64,000 nt of DNA, from assembly GCF_039871975.1 (NCBI RefSeq), contig NZ_JBDPLL010000001.1. One strand, given 5' to 3'. Shown piece by piece: positions 1-8,737 of the stretch. Position numbers and translations under genes: made by a program. The notes under the pieces are model-generated. The model did not search any database. It saw only the letters and a list, made by a program, of their open reading frames with translations, and was not told where the DNA came from. How positions within the stretch are numbered: the first letter of the stretch is position 1; each line of letters begins with the position of its first letter. This DNA is from Trichormus_B sp936914905. Its GTDB lineage: Bacteria; Cyanobacteriota; Cyanobacteriia; Cyanobacteriales; Nostocaceae.

Positions 1-624
1 GGTAAACTTATCCATACTCTTTTGGGACATCAAAAACCAGTTAATGTGGTGGCTATTAGTTCGGATGGGACAATTCTGGCTAGTGGTAGTAATAAAATCA
101 AAATTTGGAATTTACAAAGAGGAGAAAGAATTTGCACTTTATGGCATTCTTCAGCAGTTGAGGCTATTGCTACCAGTGCAGATGGGATAATTCTTGCTAG
201 TGGCAGTTCTGATTATAAAATCAGATTGTGGAATCCCCTCACGGGTGATCCTTTACGTACTATGATGGGTCATTTAGGTGCAGTAACTGCTATAGCTATC
301 AGTGGAGATGGAGAAGTTTTATGTAGTGGTAGTGCTGATAAAACTGTTAAAATATGGCATTTGAGTACAGGTAAATTGCTAAGGACTTTTAATGGACATA
401 CAGATAAGATAAAATCTATTGCTATGAGTCAAAATGGGGAATTTCTATTTAGTGGTAGTCTGGATAAGACTATTAAAATGTGGGATATGTCTACAGGTGA
501 ACTTTTACAAACTCTCACTGGACATTCTGGTGTGGTAACTTCTCTTTCTCTAAGTGCAGATGGTAAGTTTCTAGCTAGTGGTAGTACTGATAAAACTGTT
601 AAAATATGGCAGGTTATGAAATAA
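1..624 (+). CDS. WD40-repeat protein, 3' part only
   Basis: The reading frame is open from the first base of the window, so the true start lies upstream and only the last 207 codons are seen. They form about five WD40 blades, each with the pattern GH-(hydrophobic)-SxDG-xxLASGSxDKTVKIW; GH and KIW/RLW pairs recur roughly every 41 residues. WD40 propellers are protein-interaction scaffolds, and in Nostocales they often form the C-terminal half of large signalling proteins with NACHT, kinase or TIR domains. The domain in front of these repeats is outside the window, so no specific function can be given. The stop at 622-624 follows a complete blade, so the C-terminus looks natural. Confidence 0.9.
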   Translation, partial: GKLIHTLLGHQKPVNVVAISSDGTILASGSNKIKIWNLQRGERICTLWHSSAVEAIATSADGIILASGSSDYKIRLWNPLTGDPLRTMMGHLGAVTAIAISGDGEVLCSGSADKTVKIWHLSTGKLLRTFNGHTDKIKSIAMSQNGEFLFSGSLDKTIKMWDMSTGELLQTLTGHSGVVTSLSLSADGKFLASGSTDKTVKIWQVMK

Positions 625-1272
625 GTACTTATGCAAAATAAATTACACATTTCGGCAAGGAAACAGGGAACTCTTTTTAGTTCATCTTGGTTCCATCTTT
701 TGGAAAATTGTTTTGATTGAATTGCGTAACCAACAATTTGCTTCATCTTGATCGCTCAATGCACTCCACAACATCAAAATCATCCACGGTTTTGTGCGAA
801 TTTATAGTTCAAAGATAGTCAAATTGCAGATCATTGCAAAGTGGAGAGCAATGCGGTAAGGAAGTCCTGCTACTAAGTCACAGGATGCAATCGCAAAAGG
901 TAAGACCAGCATATACGGCGTGGTTAGTGCAATGCGACCTTCTAAATTCTGCTTATTTAATGCTTTATTAATTTCGCCAATGGTATCTCATCCCAAGGTG
1001 GTGAGGGCATGGGAAAAGGCCATGAATGCTTCTAAACTCATTTTTCCATCCGTGATCCCCGGATGTCATTGACGGCCAATTTCCACAAATCGTTCTTCAA
1101 AAATGGGTTCCCATTGGGTTTGCCGGGGTGGCTTCTGGAAAATGCCTAGTGCAATATAAATCACTCCCTGTTCAAACAAATCTCCAACACTGTCTTTCTC
1201 AAATCCAATCATTTGAAATCTCAAATCCAATCATTTGAAAATTGAGCAACGGGGCCTTTTGATGGCTAAACT
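625..1272. other. Gene-poor decayed stretch
   Basis: No intact gene is visible. The minus strand between about 1240 and 800 carries several short protein-like stretches in changing frames interrupted by stops, for example one encoding IALGIFQKPPRQTQWEPIFEERF around 1170-1090 (read here as a 23-residue span with no family assigned; key part is PPRQTQWEPIFEERF). This looks like an eroded gene that I cannot name. A 22-bp unit containing caaatccaatcatttgaaa is repeated in tandem at about 1197-1240. Confidence 0.4.
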
Positions 1273-1895
1273 CCAATAGAGACGGCGGAAAATTGAGAAA
1301 GGAGTCTGTGTCTGGCTTTCCATAGTTTTAAGATTAGGAAAGAGCCAAGAAAAGAATCAGGGTTGGGAATAGTAACTGATAGGAACTATCCATGAAGATG
1401 TTGATAACTAATTTATAACTGACCTCATATCTATAACATTTATAAAATAGGCAAAACTAATGAACCAATTCCTAATGTGACTAAACCACAAATACTAAGA
1501 ATTACTTGTTCGTAAATTCCGGAATTCAGGGGCAATCTTTGTTGAGCTACCCGGAATATTTTTACAAGTCTAATGACGTGTTAAACAAAAATACCCTTGC
1601 TGGAAAACTCTTTATTTCGTGCCTTTTGTTCTGAGTCGGGACCCATAATCGCTATCATGTTTTTCTACCTGTTCAAGGAGATTAACAGGCAAAACATTTC
1701 CTAATATCTCTAGCCAGTAATTCAATGTCTCCTTTGCTTCCGTTTTGGATATACCGAAATGCAAACCTAAAACCTTAAATGTTGGCATTTTCCTTACATA
1801 GAACAAGCTATAGACATACCTCTTCTTTTATCTCTAGTTTCGGTTTCTACCCTCCTCCTTTCTGATTTATAGGTATCTTTTTACTTTTTATCTCA
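1273..1895. repeat. 623-bp direct repeat, copy 1 (IS5-like remnant)
   Basis: This segment recurs at 47758-48380 in the same orientation, at a constant offset of 46485 bp with no indels and only about five substitutions that I could find. It includes the C-terminal part of an IS5-like transposase fragment on the minus strand plus about 340 bp downstream of it. Near identity over the whole length suggests a recent duplication of an already defective element, or one defective element that was mobilised. Confidence 0.85.
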
Positions 1896-2021
1896 CCTTG
1901 AAGTTTTTTATGCTGCATTTCCGCTTGGGCTAACAAGTCGTGAAACTGATGCTTAGTTATTCCTAGTATTTGTTTTCTACGATGTGGATATTCAAGAATA
2001 TAATTAAGTGGATTTTTCCTT
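1612..2021 (-). pseudogene. IS5-like DDE transposase, N-terminal remnant
   Basis: Read on the minus strand, about 130 codons resemble the N-terminal helix-turn-helix part of the DDE-superfamily (IS5-like) transposases common in Nostoc. Successive pieces read NYILEYPHRRKQILGITKHQF, then QKGGG, then KMPTFKVLGLHFGISKTEA. In-frame stops follow QKGGG and the VCL of the next segment. The frame ends after KHDSDYGSRLRTKGTK, where the family normally continues into the catalytic DDE domain, so the catalytic half is missing. The part below 1895 is shared with the second copy near 48 kb, while the N-terminal part above 1895 is unique to this copy. Confidence 0.75.
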
Positions 2022-2438
2022 TTGGTAGACGGTCAAAATTCCCTTCTACGATTTTTTGACACCAAGTTAATTTTCCTGACAGGTCTACTAGCGCTCACAC
2101 CAAAAGAAAGCTTGTCTAATCTGAACTACCAATGGCAAATGTGCGAGCGCCGGAGGTTGGCTCAAATGTCTGATTGGATGTATATGCAACCAGAAGAATC
2201 TAGCTGGCTCTTTACTTAAAATTATATCTTCTCTACATATTATATCTTCTCTACTCTGACACAAGAGGCATAAGTGATAACTGATAACTGCCTCCTACAT
2301 AGGTCAAGTAGTGGAATTTCGGTAAAAAACCGTACTTAAACCGAAGCTTATTCCCGAGATGAGTTCCCTAGACTAAAATATGAATAGAGGAAAAATTTTA
2401 AGTTACTGAGTCATAGAACTCAGTTCAATAAAAGCAAA

Positions 2439-2762
2439 ATGGGATTCTTCGACTCTGAGATAGTTCAGCACGAAGCCAAGCAGCTATTTGAAGATTATCA
2501 ATCGCTGATTCAACTTGGCAACAACTACGGCAAATTTGACCGCGAGGGCAAAAAGCTGTTTATTGAGCAAATGGAAGCCATGATGGATCGATATCGCATC
2601 TTTATGAAGCGTTTCGAGCTATCAGAAGACTTCATGGCACAAATGACCATCCAGCAACTCAAAACTCAGTTGGATCAGTTTGGTATCACCCCTCAACAAA
2701 TGTTTGAGCAAATGAACATCACTCTGCAAAGAATGAAAGCAGAATTAGAAAAACAGTCATGA
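2439..2762 (+). CDS. DUF1825 family protein
   Basis: This 107-residue protein starts with ATG and reads MGFFDSEIVQHEAKQLFEDY. It matches, as I remember it, the small DUF1825 family conserved across cyanobacteria, whose members are about 105-110 residues long, so it is full length. It is soluble, acidic and almost entirely helical by composition, rich in Gln, Met and Glu, without a signal peptide or membrane segment. The biochemical role of the family is unknown. It stands alone on this strand and a miniature inverted-repeat element lies 32 bp past its stop. It is one of the intact genes in an otherwise eroding neighbourhood, which suggests it is still under selection. Confidence 0.85.
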   Translation: MGFFDSEIVQHEAKQLFEDYQSLIQLGNNYGKFDREGKKLFIEQMEAMMDRYRIFMKRFELSEDFMAQMTIQQLKTQLDQFGITPQQMFEQMNITLQRMKAELEKQS

Positions 2763-2794
2763 CTGGGGACTGGCTCAGTCATCAGTGATCAGTT

Positions 2795-2911
2795 ACTCCC
2801 TTCCCACTAAAAGAATAAGCTCATAGTAATAGGGTAGAGGGATTATGCTTCTGATTATGCTTCTGCATAAGGTGGAATCCCACACCTCTAATTTCATACT
2901 GGGAAGGGAGT
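2795..2911 (+). mobile_element. Miniature inverted-repeat element, copy A
   Basis: A 117-bp element bounded by a perfect 12-bp inverted repeat, actcccttccca on the left and tgggaagggagt on the right. The interior has no gene and contains a direct 12-bp duplication of attatgcttctg. A related 105-bp copy lies on the opposite strand at 26397-26501 inside a dead ABC-transporter gene. The size, the terminal repeats and the presence of two copies indicate a MITE moved by an unidentified transposase. The element sits between two convergent genes and may also act as their shared hairpin terminator. Confidence 0.75.
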
Positions 2912-2957
2912 ATTAGATGAAGCTGTTCACTGTTCACTGACTCCTGCCCCACCCTTA

Positions 2958-4880
2958 TTAACTTGACTTGGGACGAGGGAACTGAGAAGGTGACTTAAAC
3001 TTCTCAACAGGTACGTCTTTTAAGGCTTTGACCATAAAATCACGCCAGATGGGAGCAACCATACCCCCACCAGTCACACCACTGGATAATTGTCTGTTGT
3101 CATCCCTTCCCACCCAAACAGCAGTAGTGAGTTGTGGTACAGTACCGACAAACCAAATATCTTTTTCTGAAGAAGTTGTTCCCGTCTTACCAGCTACTGG
3201 TCGGTCTAAAGCTGCGCCTTTACCAGTACCACTAGTAACCACAGATTGCATAACATCTATAATTGCTGCTGAAGCCCAAGAATCAAGAACTCGCTGGGGT
3301 TTAGGTGTGTTATCGAGTAACACATTCCCTGTGCTATCAGTAACTCGTACAATTACAGTTGCCGACGATTGCCAGCCATAATTAGCAAAGGTAGCGTAAG
3401 CACTAGCCATTTCTAGCGGAGTGACACCAATAGCACCTAAAGGCAGGGAAGTCACAGGCTCCATCGGACTCATAATCCCCAAAATCCGACAAGTTTCAAT
3501 CACCTTATTCATCCCTATAGCTTTACCAATCTTAATTACAGGGATATTACGAGACTGAGACAGAGCAGTCCGAATCGACATTGCACCACTAAAACCACCA
3601 TCATAGTTTCTGGGAAAATACCAACCATTACCATCTCGGTAGCTGACTGGGGCATCTACCACCGTGCTATCAGGAGCATATTTGCCAGTGGCAAAAGCAG
3701 TGTAGTAAACAAAAGGTTTAAAAGAAGATCCGGGTTGACGTTGGGCTTGGGTAGCGCGGTTAAACTCACTGGCTTTAGGATCTACACCACCAACTAGGGC
3801 TTTTACAAAATGTGTGCGTGGGTCAATTGCTACTAGAGCAAGTTGATTTTTGTATAACCCTTGACCCAGTAAAGTGTTATGCCACTTGATCACCGTTTCC
3901 TCTGCCATCATTTGGAACTTGGCATCAACAGTGGTTTGCACCCGCATCCCACCTTTTAGCAGTGCATCACGTCCAAACTTTTTTGCTAATTCTTGGGCTA
4001 CGGTATTGGTGATGTAAGGTAGGGCGCTGCCTTGAAATGACCTAATTCTGCCCAGTTTGATTTCTTGCTTGAGGGCATCATCGTATTCTTTCTGGGTGAT
4101 CCACTTCAAGTCCAGCATCCGCCCCAGTACTTCCTTTTGTTTCTGTTTTGCCAGCTTCATACTAGAAAAGGGGCTGAATTCTTCTGGGGCTTGGATTAAA
4201 CCAGCCATCATTGCTGACTCACCCAAAGTTAAAAATTCTGATGATTTATTAAAGTAACTGCGAGCCGCTGTTTGGGCACCGTAGTTATTATGACCCCAAT
4301 ACACTTGATTAAGGTACATTTCTAAAATTTCGTCTTTGGTAAGAATTTGTTCTAACCTAATTGCTAAAACTGCTTCGGCTAACTTCCGAGTAAAAGCACG
4401 CCTATGAGATAAAAACAGGTTTTTTACTAACTGCATGGTGATGGTAGAACCACCTTCCTTCACACCACCTGCCACCAAGTTTACTACGACAGCCCGACCA
4501 ACACCACTAGGATTAATCCCGTGGTGAGAATAAAAGTGACCGTCTTCACTGGCTAATACTGCCCGTTTCAGATTTGGGGAAATTTTATCTAGGGGTACAA
4601 CTTCCCGATTGGCTTCACCATGGACACTTGTTAATAATTTACCTTTAATGTCGTATATGTAAGTAGTTTCTGAGGGAAAAAAGTTACGTAGTTGTCTCAC
4701 ATCTGGTAAATTGCGGAAACTAATAGCTAGGCCAACTAGTCCTCCGGCTACAATAGAGCTTGTTAGCAGCGTGATAGATAGCAGAGTACCGCCAGTTACC
4801 TGACCTACTCCTTTAAAAAACTCAAATCCAGATGAAGTCTGTTGTTGTGGTTGTTTGTCTTCAAAAGTCCTAGACGACAC
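2958..4880 (-). CDS. Class A penicillin-binding protein (PBP1 type)
   Basis: This 640-residue bifunctional peptidoglycan synthase would polymerise lipid II glycan strands and cross-link the peptides in the periplasm. A single N-terminal membrane anchor lies at residues 30-55. The GT51 glycosyltransferase domain follows, with the catalytic motif EDGHFYSHHG near residue 112. The transpeptidase domain carries the serine motif GSSFKP near residue 382, SRN near 444 and KTGTT near 568. Length and domain order match cyanobacterial PBP1A/1B-like proteins. It starts with GTG. It is transcribed towards the DUF1825 gene, and tyrS lies upstream in divergent orientation. The protein appears intact. Cyanobacteria carry several paralogues and I cannot say which one this is. 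Confidence 0.93.
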   Translation of the reverse strand: MSSRTFEDKQPQQQTSSGFEFFKGVGQVTGGTLLSITLLTSSIVAGGLVGLAISFRNLPDVRQLRNFFPSETTYIYDIKGKLLTSVHGEANREVVPLDKISPNLKRAVLASEDGHFYSHHGINPSGVGRAVVVNLVAGGVKEGGSTITMQLVKNLFLSHRRAFTRKLAEAVLAIRLEQILTKDEILEMYLNQVYWGHNNYGAQTAARSYFNKSSEFLTLGESAMMAGLIQAPEEFSPFSSMKLAKQKQKEVLGRMLDLKWITQKEYDDALKQEIKLGRIRSFQGSALPYITNTVAQELAKKFGRDALLKGGMRVQTTVDAKFQMMAEETVIKWHNTLLGQGLYKNQLALVAIDPRTHFVKALVGGVDPKASEFNRATQAQRQPGSSFKPFVYYTAFATGKYAPDSTVVDAPVSYRDGNGWYFPRNYDGGFSGAMSIRTALSQSRNIPVIKIGKAIGMNKVIETCRILGIMSPMEPVTSLPLGAIGVTPLEMASAYATFANYGWQSSATVIVRVTDSTGNVLLDNTPKPQRVLDSWASAAIIDVMQSVVTSGTGKGAALDRPVAGKTGTTSSEKDIWFVGTVPQLTTAVWVGRDDNRQLSSGVTGGGMVAPIWRDFMVKALKDVPVEKFKSPSQFPRPKSS

Positions 4881-5056
4881 GGCGATCTCACTTCCTCACT
4901 AGTAAATTTAAATGTAATTCATTAAATGAAAAAAGACGGTTAATTTTTTTTTGCAATTATAGTAGTTTGGCAGAACAGAAAACGGATAATTGTTTGGTGA
5001 ACATAACAAACTTAACTTCTCAAGTGCAAAGTGTGGTTAATAACGAATCCTCTAGT

Positions 5057-6253
5057 ATGACTCAAAATTTTTCTTGGCTGCATCGCGGTGTGGCAGAAAT
5101 TTTTCCTCAACCCCATGATGATGATCATGAAACTGAAAGTTTGGAAAAGCGTTTGGTCAATGCAAATCGTCCTTTAAGGGTTAAATTGGGTATTGATCCG
5201 ACGGGTGCGGATATTCATTTGGGTCATAGTATACCAGTAAGAAAACTGCGAGCGTTTCAAGATGCTGGTCATACGGCTGTTTTAATTATTGGTGATTTTA
5301 CTGCACGCATCGGTGACCCTACTGGTAAGTCTAATGTACGTCGTCAACTGATAGAGGCGGATGTGGCACAAAATGCCCAAACTTATCTTGATCAAGTACG
5401 TCCTATTTTAGATTTTGACACACCTGGTAGGTTAGAGGTACGTTATAACTCGGAATGGCTTTCCCGTCTAGATTTAGGGAAGATCTTGCAGTTACTTTCT
5501 ACTATGACGGTGGGGCAAATGTTGGCTAAGGAAGGTTTTGCGGAACGTTATAAAAAAGAGAATCCTATTTTCCTCCATGAGTTCCTGTACCCATTAATGC
5601 AGGGTTATGATTCCGTAGCGGTTGAGGCTGATGTGGAGTTAGGAGGTACTGATCAAAGGTTTAATATTGCGGTAGGAAGAGATTTACAGCGCAATTTTGC
5701 TCTAAAGCCTCAATTTGGGCTATTGTTGCCAATTTTGATTGGTACAGATGGTGTACAAAAAATGTCTAAGTCTTTAAATAATTATGTAGGGTTATCTGAA
5801 CACCCTTCCCAAAAGTATCAAAAACTCCAAGCTGTGCCAGATAATTTACTGTCACAATATTTTGAATTATTGACGGATTTACCCTTGGATAGTTTACCAG
5901 AAAATCCACGTGATCGCCAAGAATTGTTAGCCTGGGAAATTGTCCGTCAGTATCACGGGGAAGCAGCAGCAACTGAAGCCAAGGAAGCAGCAAAAAGTGG
6001 TGGTAAGGAAGGAACATTACTGGAGTTTTCTCTGGCTGCTATTGTTCAATTTCCGGTTAAATTAGCTTTTATTCTTGGTGCTACTGGTTTATGTAAAAGT
6101 ACCGCAGAAGGCAAACGGAAAATTCAAGAGGGTGGTGTGCGGTTAGATGGTGAAAAGGTAACTGATGCAGATACGACTTTTGCCGCACCTGGGGATTTAT
6201 ACTGTAAGGTTTTGCAAGTTGGTAAAAGGAATTTTGTGCGTTTAGTAGAGTGA
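5057..6253 (+). CDS. tyrS: Tyrosyl-tRNA synthetase
   Basis: The enzyme charges tRNA-Tyr with tyrosine using ATP. The class I signatures are present: HLGHS (the HIGH motif) within DPTGADIHLGHS near residue 55 and KMSKS near residue 237. The C-terminus holds an S4-type RNA-binding domain with EGGVRLDGEKV. I chose the ATG at 5057, giving 398 residues and the usual family N-terminus. The frame stays open 30 codons further upstream to a TTG, but that stretch is low in similarity and would extend the protein beyond the normal length. It is divergent from the PBP gene, and pyrF follows 96 bp downstream on the same strand. Confidence 0.95.
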   Translation: MTQNFSWLHRGVAEIFPQPHDDDHETESLEKRLVNANRPLRVKLGIDPTGADIHLGHSIPVRKLRAFQDAGHTAVLIIGDFTARIGDPTGKSNVRRQLIEADVAQNAQTYLDQVRPILDFDTPGRLEVRYNSEWLSRLDLGKILQLLSTMTVGQMLAKEGFAERYKKENPIFLHEFLYPLMQGYDSVAVEADVELGGTDQRFNIAVGRDLQRNFALKPQFGLLLPILIGTDGVQKMSKSLNNYVGLSEHPSQKYQKLQAVPDNLLSQYFELLTDLPLDSLPENPRDRQELLAWEIVRQYHGEAAATEAKEAAKSGGKEGTLLEFSLAAIVQFPVKLAFILGATGLCKSTAEGKRKIQEGGVRLDGEKVTDADTTFAAPGDLYCKVLQVGKRNFVRLVE

Positions 6254-6349
6254 CTGGGGACTGGGGGAGATGAGGAGGATGAGGGAGATGGGGAAGTAAT
6301 TTTCTTAATAACCAATCACTAATAACCAATCACTAATCACCAATCACCA

Positions 6350-7081
6350 ATGAGTACTGAAAAAATTATCGTTGCTTTAGATGTACCAGATTTAGAAAGT
6401 GCGATGGCTCTTGTGGATAAACTTCCCCAAGTCACTTTCTGGAAGGTTGGTTTGGAGTTGTTTACCAGCACTGGTCCACAGATTCTGGCAATTCTCAAAT
6501 CCCGACAAAAGAGGATTTTTCTCGATTTGAAGTTTCACGATATCCCCAACACTGTTGCAGGTGCTTGTCGTGCTGCTGCTGGTTATGGAGTGGATTTGTT
6601 GACGGTTCATGCTACTAATGGGAAAGATGCCCTCAAAGCAGCCACTGAAGCAGTACAAGTAGGAGCAGAAAAAGCAGGTACACAACCACCCAAGTTAATC
6701 GCTATCACACTGTTAACCAGCATTTATGCTAGACAGTTGGTATTTGATTTAAAAATTACCCTGGAATTACCAGAATTTGCTTTACAAATGGCGCTTTTAG
6801 CTCAAGAATCAGGATTAGATGGGGCTGTGTGTTCTCCCCAAGAGGTGACACAACTGCGGGAAACTTGTGGGAATGACTTTTTATTCGTTTGTCCGGGAGT
6901 CCGTCCCATTTGGGCTGATAAAGGAGATCAAAAGCGGTCACTTACCCCTTCCCAAGCTATCAAGGCCGGTGCAGATTATCTTGTTATTGGTCGTCCTATT
7001 ACTGCTGCATCTGACCCTGAACTAGCTTGGCAGAAGATTAGTGACGAATTACATTCCGATAAGTCAGTAAACCAAGTCTAA
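6350..7081 (+). CDS. pyrF: Orotidine 5'-phosphate decarboxylase
   Basis: Last step of de novo pyrimidine synthesis, converting OMP to UMP. The 243-residue protein has the catalytic motif DLKFHDIPNT near residue 62, the phosphate-binding VCPGVRP near residue 182 and GRPIT near residue 222, in the expected order for a TIM-barrel decarboxylase of the bacterial type. Length is typical. It starts with ATG directly after a run of near-identical aatcaccaatcac repeats that form the tyrS-pyrF spacer. Same strand as tyrS, so co-transcription is possible, although the repeat-filled spacer may carry its own promoter. A strong GC-rich hairpin element follows the stop. Confidence 0.95.
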   Translation: MSTEKIIVALDVPDLESAMALVDKLPQVTFWKVGLELFTSTGPQILAILKSRQKRIFLDLKFHDIPNTVAGACRAAAGYGVDLLTVHATNGKDALKAATEAVQVGAEKAGTQPPKLIAITLLTSIYARQLVFDLKITLELPEFALQMALLAQESGLDGAVCSPQEVTQLRETCGNDFLFVCPGVRPIWADKGDQKRSLTPSQAIKAGADYLVIGRPITAASDPELAWQKISDELHSDKSVNQV

Positions 7082-7170
7082 GAGGATGTTTGAAAAGTCC
7101 TTAGTGATGTATCAAAAACTTTTATATCCCCCTAACCCCCCTTTGTTAAGGGGGGTTAGGGGGGATTAAT
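7082..7170. repeat. Dispersed hairpin repeat after pyrF
   Basis: The segment begins aggatgtttgaaaagtcctt, passes through gatgtatcaaaaacttttat and ends in a strong hairpin of ccccctaacccccc paired with ggggggttagggggg. A reverse-complement relative lies at 37630-37706, and a looser one at 32085-32165. The hairpin could terminate pyrF transcription. The three relatives show that it is also a dispersed repeat family. Confidence 0.7.
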
Positions 7171-8018
7171 AACTGCCTAAAGTCACAGCCAGAAACTTTT
7201 AAAACAAGCTCTAAAGATACAAGTCCCTCAATTGATTTAATGAGTAAATTTTTTGATTCACTTATTAGCCCACAGATAAATCTGTGGGGTCTTCTATTTT
7301 GAACTTTGAATTGTGAACTCAAAAAAGTACATCCATCCATAAAAAAGATGCTTACAATTACTCGTTGTGAGAAAGATTCAATCCAACTAAAGTTGCTTGA
7401 GTAGATTAGCTCTGAGTAACTTGAGTGCTGAGCTTTCCGTATACCAGGAGTGTTGATGACAGATAGACTTTTTTGGCTTCTCTTAGTGCTTTAATTTTGT
7501 CCTTTAATATATGTATATAACCTGCTTTATCTCAAACAGTCCTAAAATGTGAACAGCATCAGGAAATATTTACATTTCAACTTTCCAATTATCCCATTCA
7601 ACATCAGGGAGGAGCAATCCTAAATGTGAAAGTTCCTTAGTATATGACACCAGAAGTGATCGCCCAAAATACTTACCCTGATTTTGTACCAATTAGAAAA
7701 GATAAAGATAAAGATAAAGATATTGAGCAGTTTTTTCTCAATTACCCAAATGAGGGAGATTTTTGGGAAATTTTGAATAAAAACTAGTTCAAATGCTCTT
7801 AGATAAATATCCCCAAATGGCATCTTTAAGTATTGAAATTGGTGTTACACCTACCGTACAAGAGCCTTTATACCGTTCCACTATTGTCCAGAGCACTAGA
7901 CCCGAAAATTGTCCTCTCAGTCTTTAATTATTTAAAATCAAGCTACATAGAATAAGATATAGTCAAGATTCTGTCTAACCTCACATTAAATTGGTGTCAA
8001 GGGTGTAAATTTTATCTT
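7171..8018. other. Long spacer with gene fragments
   Basis: No intact gene is visible in this stretch of about 850 bp. Around 7645-7790 the plus strand reads MTPEVIAQNTYPDFVPIRKD and continues with a KD-rich run encoded by four tandem gataaa units (about 7700-7722), then stops. A short in-frame continuation near 7800-7925 suggests an eroded small gene that I do not recognise. Confidence 0.35.
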
Positions 8019-8624
8019 ATGAACACAAAAGGAGAAAGGAGAAAAAATAGCTGGTTGATTTTTAGGGACTTAGTAATGCTATGTCCTTGCTGGCTATTGA
8101 TTTCTTTTACGTTTGTTTACCCTGCGTTCTCCAAAAATATCACCCCTAAACCTGTCAGATCAGAGGTAAGTAATTCCTGCTCGGAACGAAGTTTAGAAAC
8201 GTTAACTACTCAGTTAATGCTAGATTTACCTGGCTACGCCAACCGTGCGGCCCAACGGGGTCATCGTCTGAGCAGAAGTGTTGATATTTACACTTATATT
8301 TTAGTAGCTGGTAAGCCTGAGTTCCAGCCTTTGCCTTTAAAACCTGGGATTGATCCCGCTAAAAAATATGAATTAGAGGTAGTAGAGCAGGTTTTTTTTA
8401 CTACCTGGGAATACAAGTATATAGGTAAAAAAGTAGTAGAATTACAAGAATTTCATTGGTTGTTTTTGACCAAAACTAAAATCGGTTGGCAAGTGGTGAT
8501 GATGTTTACCCAAACAGGTGCATATCCAGTCAAACAACCTGTAGCACCACCAAGGGATAGTAGTAACGGTGCGATCGCTCAAGGTGTTAAACTGTGGCTA
8601 CGAGATTGCAATAGCATAAAGTGA
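8019..8624 (+). CDS. Putative exported protein, function unknown
   Basis: This 201-residue protein has a basic N-terminus (KGERRKNSW) followed by a hydrophobic segment at residues 18-37 ending near PAFSK, which looks like a signal peptide or membrane anchor. The mature part has two cysteines (residues 54 and 197) and the conserved-looking stretch RAAQRGHRLSRSVDIYTYIL. The C-terminal half is rich in aromatic residues and beta-type sequence. I do not recognise a named domain. The frame is intact with normal codon use. It lies between pyrF and ldpA on the same strand, separated from both by long spacers, so it is probably a single transcription unit. Confidence 0.7.
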   Translation: MNTKGERRKNSWLIFRDLVMLCPCWLLISFTFVYPAFSKNITPKPVRSEVSNSCSERSLETLTTQLMLDLPGYANRAAQRGHRLSRSVDIYTYILVAGKPEFQPLPLKPGIDPAKKYELEVVEQVFFTTWEYKYIGKKVVELQEFHWLFLTKTKIGWQVVMMFTQTGAYPVKQPVAPPRDSSNGAIAQGVKLWLRDCNSIK

Positions 8625-8737
8625 TAGGGTTTAGGGTGTAGTGAGAAGAGGGGGAAGAGGAAAAGGTGAATACTGAAATTTATATTTTTCCCAATTACAG
8701 GCTGCAATTTTGATAGTGATAAACGCATAATAAAAGT

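Noticed and set aside
2022..2219. Plus-strand 65-codon frame
   Set aside because: Its codon use is plausible but it begins within the transposase remnant region, and I find no family; it may be an eroded fragment.
3028..3381. Plus-strand 117-codon frame
   Set aside because: It is antisense to the transpeptidase domain of the PBP gene.
6124..6315. Minus-strand Ser/Pro-rich frames at the end of tyrS
   Set aside because: They arise from repeats and the antisense strand of the tyrS S4 domain.
7125..7170. G/C hairpin considered as a riboswitch or attenuator
   Set aside because: It lies downstream of pyrF, is found again behind other genes, and has no leader-like structure.
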